This document shows, piece by piece, positions 24,126-28,453 of a stretch of 28,453 bases of DNA. The position numbers were made by a program, and so were the translations under genes. Position 1 is the stretch's first letter; every line of letters starts with the position of its first letter. Below the pieces are notes generated by a model. It was not told where the DNA came from. It ran no database searches and saw only the letters and a list, made by a program, of their open reading frames with translations. The stretch is from an uncultured bacterium (GTDB lineage Bacteria; Bacillota; Clostridia; Lachnospirales; Lachnospiraceae): NCBI GenBank assembly GCA_905214955.1, contig CAJMON010000038.1:1-28453 (forward strand). Reading direction: 5' to 3'.

Positions 24126-25984
24126 TGAGTGACAATAACGCACGTGAAATGGCTGAAACTCAGAAAAATATATACAGGCAGAAGACAGATATGGCCATGG
24201 CGGGAACAGATACAGCGAAAAAGCGAAGAAGTGCCATTGCTATCATGAGAAGTCTTATTGGTCTGGTGAAACCACTTCTACATATTATGGTGGCGGCTAT
24301 TCTTTTGGGAACTGTGGGATACCTATGTGCCATTTTCCTGACCATCCTGGCAGGGCAGGTGATCCTCCATGGCCTGGCAGGAAGTGCAGCAGGTGCCGGG
24401 ATTTCTGGTATTCCGGAGGTTGTTATAAAGAGTACCTGGCTTGCCGGAATTTCTGTGAAAGGGATCATTGCCGTTATGATCCTGATTGCGGTGCTCCGTG
24501 GTATCCTTCATTATGTGGAGCAGTATTGTAACCATTTTATCGCGTTTAAACTTCTGGCGATCATCCGCCATAAGGTATTTGCGGTTTTGCGTAAGCTCTG
24601 CCCTGCGAAGCTGGAAGGTCGTGACAAAGGGAACCTGATCTCCATTATCACCACGGATATTGAACTTCTGGAAGTTTTTTATGCGCATACCATTTCCCCC
24701 ATTGCTATTGCAACACTGACTTCTGTGATCATGGTAGTTTTTATCGGAAGATATCATGTGCTTGCCGGAGTTCTGGCTCTGACCGCCTATCTGATCGTAG
24801 GTGTGGTGATTCCCCTGTGGAATGGAAAGCATGGAAGTCAGAAGGGCATGGAATTCCGTACGGAGTTTGGTGAGCTGAACAGTTTTGTGCTGGATTCTCT
24901 CCGCGGCCTTGATGAAACCATCCAGTATAATCAGGGTGAAAAGAGAAAAGGCCAGATGTCTGACCGCTCCCGGAAACTTGCAGGAATGCAGGAAGACTTA
25001 AGCCGGATGGAAGGTTCCCAGAGATCATTTACCAATCTTATGATCCTGCTTGCGTCCTTTGGAATGCTGGCGCTGACGATCCATCTTTATGGAAAAGGTG
25101 AGATCGGTTTTGACGGAATCCTGACCTGTACCATTGCCATGATGGGATCTTTTGGCCCGGTTGTGGCACTGTCCAGTCTTTCCAATAACCTGAATCAGAC
25201 TCTGGCAAGTGGTGAGCGTGTGCTGTCGCTCCTGGAAGAGAAACCACTGGTGGAGGAGATTCCGGATGGAATCGAGTTTCACGCAGTTGGAAGATTTAAT
25301 GATGTGGAGAAACAAGATGAATCCGGTGATGGATTTACAGGTGCAGAAGCCTCTCATGTGACATTCGCATATGAAGATGAAACCATCCTGGACGACTACT
25401 CCCTGAAACTTGCACCGGGTAAGATCACCGGTATCCATGGAGCCAGCGGTTCCGGAAAATCCACACTGCTGAAGCTTCTCATGCGTTTCTGGGATGTGAA
25501 CGAAGGAAGTATCTCCGTAGATAACAAAGATGTACGGGAGATCCCCACCCGTCATCTCCGCGACCTGGAAAGCTATGTGACACAGGAAACCCACCTGTTC
25601 CATGATTCCATCGCAAACAATATCGCCATTGCAAAGCCGGGAGCCACCTGTGAAGAAATCATGGCTGCCGCAAAAAAAGCTTCCATCCATGACTTTATCA
25701 TGACGCTTCCCAAAAGTTATGACACAGAAGTCGGGGAATTGGGTGACACCCTTTCCGGCGGCGAGAAACAGAGGATCGGTATTGCAAGAGCCTTCCTCCA
25801 CGACAGCCCGCTCCTTCTCCTGGACGAGCCTACCTCCAACCTGGACTCCCTCAACGAAGGCATCATCCTCAAGTCCCTGAAAGAAGATACTACTGATCGC
25901 ACGGTAGTTCTGGTATCCCACAGAGTCTCCACCATGAATGTGGCGGATGTAGTGTATGAGATGGAGAATGGGAGGGTGTCGTGA
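24125..25984 (+). CDS. ABC half-exporter, CydC-like partner
   Basis: The predicted protein is 619 aa from ATG 24125, which overlaps the preceding stop by one base (TGATG) and follows GGAGGG. Order: ~45-residue charged N-terminal extension, six-helix membrane domain (residues ~45-330, including HYVEQYCNHFIAFKLLAIIRHK, a CydC-like segment), then an ATPase with Walker A GASGSGKS (439-446), Q-loop YVTQETHLFHDS, signature LSGGEKQR, Walker B LLLLDEPTS and switch His VSHR. Unlike its partner it has a canonical Q-loop, so the two ATP sites are probably unequal. It is the last gene of the heme operon. I see no terminator directly after its stop before the next promoter. Confidence 0.85.
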   Translation: MSDNNAREMAETQKNIYRQKTDMAMAGTDTAKKRRSAIAIMRSLIGLVKPLLHIMVAAILLGTVGYLCAIFLTILAGQVILHGLAGSAAGAGISGIPEVVIKSTWLAGISVKGIIAVMILIAVLRGILHYVEQYCNHFIAFKLLAIIRHKVFAVLRKLCPAKLEGRDKGNLISIITTDIELLEVFYAHTISPIAIATLTSVIMVVFIGRYHVLAGVLALTAYLIVGVVIPLWNGKHGSQKGMEFRTEFGELNSFVLDSLRGLDETIQYNQGEKRKGQMSDRSRKLAGMQEDLSRMEGSQRSFTNLMILLASFGMLALTIHLYGKGEIGFDGILTCTIAMMGSFGPVVALSSLSNNLNQTLASGERVLSLLEEKPLVEEIPDGIEFHAVGRFNDVEKQDESGDGFTGAEASHVTFAYEDETILDDYSLKLAPGKITGIHGASGSGKSTLLKLLMRFWDVNEGSISVDNKDVREIPTRHLRDLESYVTQETHLFHDSIANNIAIAKPGATCEEIMAAAKKASIHDFIMTLPKSYDTEVGELGDTLSGGEKQRIGIARAFLHDSPLLLLDEPTSNLDSLNEGIILKSLKEDTTDRTVVLVSHRVSTMNVADVVYEMENGRVS

Positions 25985-26003
25985 AGGGATGTGATCTTCT
26001 TGC

Positions 26004-26034
26004 TTGACTTTGTAATTGTGTAAGTTATTATACT
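26004..26034 (+). promoter_or_regulatory. Probable promoter of cas3
   Basis: TTGACT (26004-26009) is followed by an AT-rich region with TATTAT at 16-nt spacing (26026-26031) or TATACT at 19-nt spacing (26029-26034). It lies in the 150-bp gap between the ABC exporter and cas3. Confidence 0.55.
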
Positions 26035-26070
26035 TATAAGAAAGTAGCTTACGAGTTAGTAAATTTATTT

Positions 26071-26101
26071 GCCCCGTTGGAGAAATCTGACGGGGCATTT
26101 T
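26071..26101 (+). terminator. Hairpin with T-run in the cas3 leader
   Basis: GCCCCGT (26071-26077) pairs with ACGGGGC (26090-26096), followed by ATTTTA. It could terminate read-through from the heme operon. However, it lies downstream of the only good promoter candidate for cas3, so it could also act as an attenuator of cas3. Confidence 0.65.
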
Positions 26102-26134
26102 ACTAAGAGGGGGTTAATGGTGGGAGAGATAAGT

Positions 26135-28270
26135 ATGAAATATATTGCACATTGTGATGAAGGACGCGAACAGAGTATATTAGATCATTTGCAGGGAACA
26201 GCAGAAAAAGCAAGAGATTTTGCTGAAGTTTTCGGAAAAGGTGACTGGGGATATTGCTGTGGAATGTTACATGATATTGGAAAATACAGTGATAAATTTC
26301 AACGAAGAATCCATGGAGAAGAAATAAAGGTGGATCATGCGACAGCAGGAGCGAGAGTTTGTCTGGAACTTGGAGGAATGTATCCGTTTCTAGAGATGTG
26401 TATTGCCGGACATCATGCAGGGCTGTCTGATTATGGAATCAGTATGGATGCAGGAAATTCACCTACGACACTTGGAAGAAGAAAGAAGAAAATAGAAGAT
26501 TTTCAGGCATACAAAAGCGAAGTGCAGATTCCGGAATTAAAAACACCGCCAATCAACGTGGAAAAAATGCCGGATGTGAATTTCTCTTTGAGCATGTTTA
26601 CGAGAATGCTATATTCCTGCCTTGTGGATGCGGATTTTCTTGATACAGAAGAATTTATGACAGAGGGAAAAGCAGGACGGCAACAGGGTCAAAAAATGCC
26701 GGAGCTTTTGGATAAACTGGAAAAATATATAGAAGAATGGATGAAAAATACAGAAAAAGAAAGTGTAAATGGCAGAAGAACAGAGATTTTGAAGGCCTGT
26801 CTGGAAAGAGGAGAGAAAGAAAAAGGACTTTTTCGGTTAACGGTTCCCACAGGTGGAGGAAAAACTGTTGCATCGCTTGCTTTTGCGTTGCGACATGCAG
26901 TGAAACATCATATGGATCGTGTGATTTATGTGATACCATACACCAGTATTATTGAACAGAATGCAGAGGTTTTTCGGAAGATATTAGGAGATGAAAATGT
27001 TCTGGAAAATCATTGTAATGTGGATTATGAAGGTTCGGAAGAGTTAAAAGCAATGCAGCTTGCAGCAGAAAACTGGGATAAGCCAGTAGTGGTCACAACG
27101 AATGTACAGTTTTTTGAATCGTTATTTTCAAATAAATCCTCCAAATGCAGAAAATTACATAATATAGCAAACAGCGTGATTATATTTGATGAAGCACAGA
27201 TGCTTCCCAATGATTATTTAAAACCTTGTCTGGCGGCAATAGAAGAACTGATATTAAATTATAAAGCAAGTGCAGTATTGTGCACCGCTACACAGCCGGC
27301 GTTGGATTCTTTTTTCAATAATATAAAGCGGATTACGGAACTTTGCCCAAGAATGGAAGAACAGTTTAAGTTTTTCAAAAGAGTTCAGTTTGAAAATGCC
27401 GGAAAATTATCGGAAGAAACACTGGAAGAAAATCTGTTGAAAGAAACACAGGTATTGTGCATTGTAAATACAAAAAAGAAAGTACAGAAAATTTATAAGG
27501 CTATAAAAGGTGAAGGCGTTTATCATTTATCTACGAGCATGTATCCAAAACATAGGAAACGTATGTTAAAACAGATAAAAGAAAGGCTGAATGAAGGAAA
27601 AAAATGTATTGTAATCGCAACAAGTCTGGTGGAAGCAGGAGTGGATCTTGATTTTTGTACGGTATACAGGCAGATTGCAGGAATGGATTCTATCATTCAG
27701 GCAGCGGGAAGATGTAATCGTGAAGGAAAACGGACGATAGAAGAAAGCAAAGTGGTGATTTTTCAGTTTGATGATACAGAAAAAGTTCCGGGGCAGAGAC
27801 AACAGATAGATGTTTCGAAAGCACTGCTTGCAGATGAATGTAAGATCGAAGATTTGCAGACAGTGACAAGATACTTTGAAATGCTTTATCATATGCGGGG
27901 AGAAAGCTTGGATAAGAAGAAAATCTGTGAAGAACTTAATGGGGGATGGCATAATTTTGCTACAGTAGGAAGAGAGTTTAAATTAATAGAGGAAAATACG
28001 GTAACAATTTTTGTGAATCAGGAAGAAGAGGCGAAACAGATATTACAGGACCTGAAAAATAAAGGATTTACAAAATCGGGAATAAGACGGGCGGCACAAT
28101 ACTGTGTGAATTTGTATGCACAGAAATTTAAAAAATATAATGACGCAGGTATGCTGAGACCGGTCTCGGAGGATATGCAGGATTTTTATGAACTTATAGA
28201 TTTGGAACAATATTCTGAAGAGACAGGATTGAATCTTGAGATTGACTATGGTATGGGAATTTTTAGTTAA
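26135..28270 (+). CDS. cas3: CRISPR-associated helicase/nuclease Cas3 (type I-C-like)
   Basis: The predicted protein is 711 aa. ATG 26135 follows GGGAGAG at 6 nt and gives MKYIAHCDE; longer starts at 26117 and 26069 run into the leader hairpin region. Order: HD nuclease domain (MLHDIGKYSDKF, DHATAGA, CIAGHHAGLSD), then SF2 helicase with Walker A PTGGGKT, a DEAQ box (IIFDEAQMLPND), TATQ, ATSLVEAGVDLDF and QAAGRCNREGKR. All key motifs look intact. The single-chain HD-helicase layout and DEAQ box fit compact type I-C or related Cas3. It would degrade DNA recruited by a Cascade complex. The rest of the cas operon is not in the window. Codons are clearly more AT-rich than in the heme genes, consistent with separate acquisition. 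Confidence 0.93.
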   Translation: MKYIAHCDEGREQSILDHLQGTAEKARDFAEVFGKGDWGYCCGMLHDIGKYSDKFQRRIHGEEIKVDHATAGARVCLELGGMYPFLEMCIAGHHAGLSDYGISMDAGNSPTTLGRRKKKIEDFQAYKSEVQIPELKTPPINVEKMPDVNFSLSMFTRMLYSCLVDADFLDTEEFMTEGKAGRQQGQKMPELLDKLEKYIEEWMKNTEKESVNGRRTEILKACLERGEKEKGLFRLTVPTGGGKTVASLAFALRHAVKHHMDRVIYVIPYTSIIEQNAEVFRKILGDENVLENHCNVDYEGSEELKAMQLAAENWDKPVVVTTNVQFFESLFSNKSSKCRKLHNIANSVIIFDEAQMLPNDYLKPCLAAIEELILNYKASAVLCTATQPALDSFFNNIKRITELCPRMEEQFKFFKRVQFENAGKLSEETLEENLLKETQVLCIVNTKKKVQKIYKAIKGEGVYHLSTSMYPKHRKRMLKQIKERLNEGKKCIVIATSLVEAGVDLDFCTVYRQIAGMDSIIQAAGRCNREGKRTIEESKVVIFQFDDTEKVPGQRQQIDVSKALLADECKIEDLQTVTRYFEMLYHMRGESLDKKKICEELNGGWHNFATVGREFKLIEENTVTIFVNQEEEAKQILQDLKNKGFTKSGIRRAAQYCVNLYAQKFKKYNDAGMLRPVSEDMQDFYELIDLEQYSEETGLNLEIDYGMGIFS

Positions 28271-28284
28271 AAACAGTTGTGAAA

Positions 28285-28329
28285 TAGAACCGGGAGATTA
28301 AAGCTTTTTGCTTTAACCTCCCGGTTCTA
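28285..28329. terminator. Large inverted repeat after cas3
   Basis: TAGAACCGGGAG-A-TTAAAGC (28285-28304) faces GCTTTAA-C-CTCCCGGTTCTA (28310-28329), with one mismatch and a T5 loop. It lies 15 bp after the cas3 stop. No T-run follows on the + strand. On the - strand the hairpin is followed by a T-rich tail. It may serve as a terminator in either direction. Confidence 0.6.
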
Positions 28330-28360
28330 CGTACTACTGACTGTTATACTTAAAGTTATT

Positions 28361-28451
28361 ATTTCAATCCACAGGCGTTATTTCAATACAGTGGTTTGGA
28401 AAGAATTCCTGACATAAGATAAATATAATATATACATATAGAAATTTCAAT
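28361..28451. repeat. Three ATTTCAAT motifs at the right edge, possible CRISPR-repeat remnants
   Basis: ATTTCAAT occurs at 28361, 28380 and 28444. The first continues as ATTTCAATCCAC, the reverse complement of the GTGGATTGAAAT end of type I-C repeats. The sequences after the motifs differ, so this is not a recognisable array. Confidence 0.25.
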
Positions 28452-28453
28452 AT

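Noticed and set aside
28361..28451. A CRISPR array at the right edge
   Set aside because: Only an 8-base motif recurs, with spacings of 19 and 64 nt and different sequences after it. A real array needs longer identical repeats.

Overview
The window looks like a chromosomal segment of a Gram-positive, low-to-mid GC gut anaerobe of the Lachnospiraceae type (Clostridia). The surface proteins have Gram-positive signal peptides, FIVAR and Ig-like modules and NEAT heme-binding domains, ribosome binding sites are strong AGGAGG types, and every gene I accept is on the + strand. The assignment is by resemblance only.

From position 1 to about 25,984 nearly everything can be read as one heme-iron acquisition island. 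A winged-helix regulator with a DtxR-like reading head (109-942) is followed by two single-gene units for very large secreted NEAT proteins: 1206-5675 (two NEAT modules, FIVAR repeats, beta-helix-like segments) and 5996-8803 (three NEAT-like modules plus an FMN-binding domain with an SGAT flavinylation motif). Both end in the same Lys-rich, Ig-like C-terminal domain. Next comes a three-gene chelatase operon (8962-14209): a BchH/ChlH/CobN-like large subunit, a ChlI-like AAA+ ATPase and a stand-alone VWA protein. Then an eight-gene operon (14455-25984): membrane-anchored NEAT protein, Shp, HtsA lipoprotein, HtsB permease, HtsC ATPase, a DUF454 membrane protein and two CydDC-like ABC half-exporters. 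The NEAT/Shp/HtsABC order matches the streptococcal shr-shp-htsABC relay.

A likely working model is: heme is captured by the surface NEAT proteins, passed to Shp and HtsA, and imported by HtsBC. The chelatase-like complex would then act in reverse (iron removal) or otherwise process the tetrapyrrole, and the CydDC-like pair or the DUF454 protein would handle tetrapyrrole or thiol export. No cobalamin, chlorophyll or F430 genes are in the window, so the chelatase's company is entirely heme uptake. The model is inference. The parts are visible in the sequence.

Three related regulatory cassettes of about 170-180 bp (957-1136, 5761-5941, 14262-14429) precede the three NEAT-protein transcription units. 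Each has a terminator-like hairpin, a conserved AT-rich stretch, and a TTGAC promoter overlapped by GTTAG/CTAAC half-sites. They indicate a common metal- or heme-responsive regulon.

From about 26,000 to the right edge the DNA becomes visibly more AT-rich and carries a cas3 gene of the type I-C kind (26135-28270). It has its own promoter, a hairpin in its leader, a large inverted repeat after its stop, and three ATTTCAAT motifs near the edge that may be CRISPR-repeat remnants. No complete array is visible.
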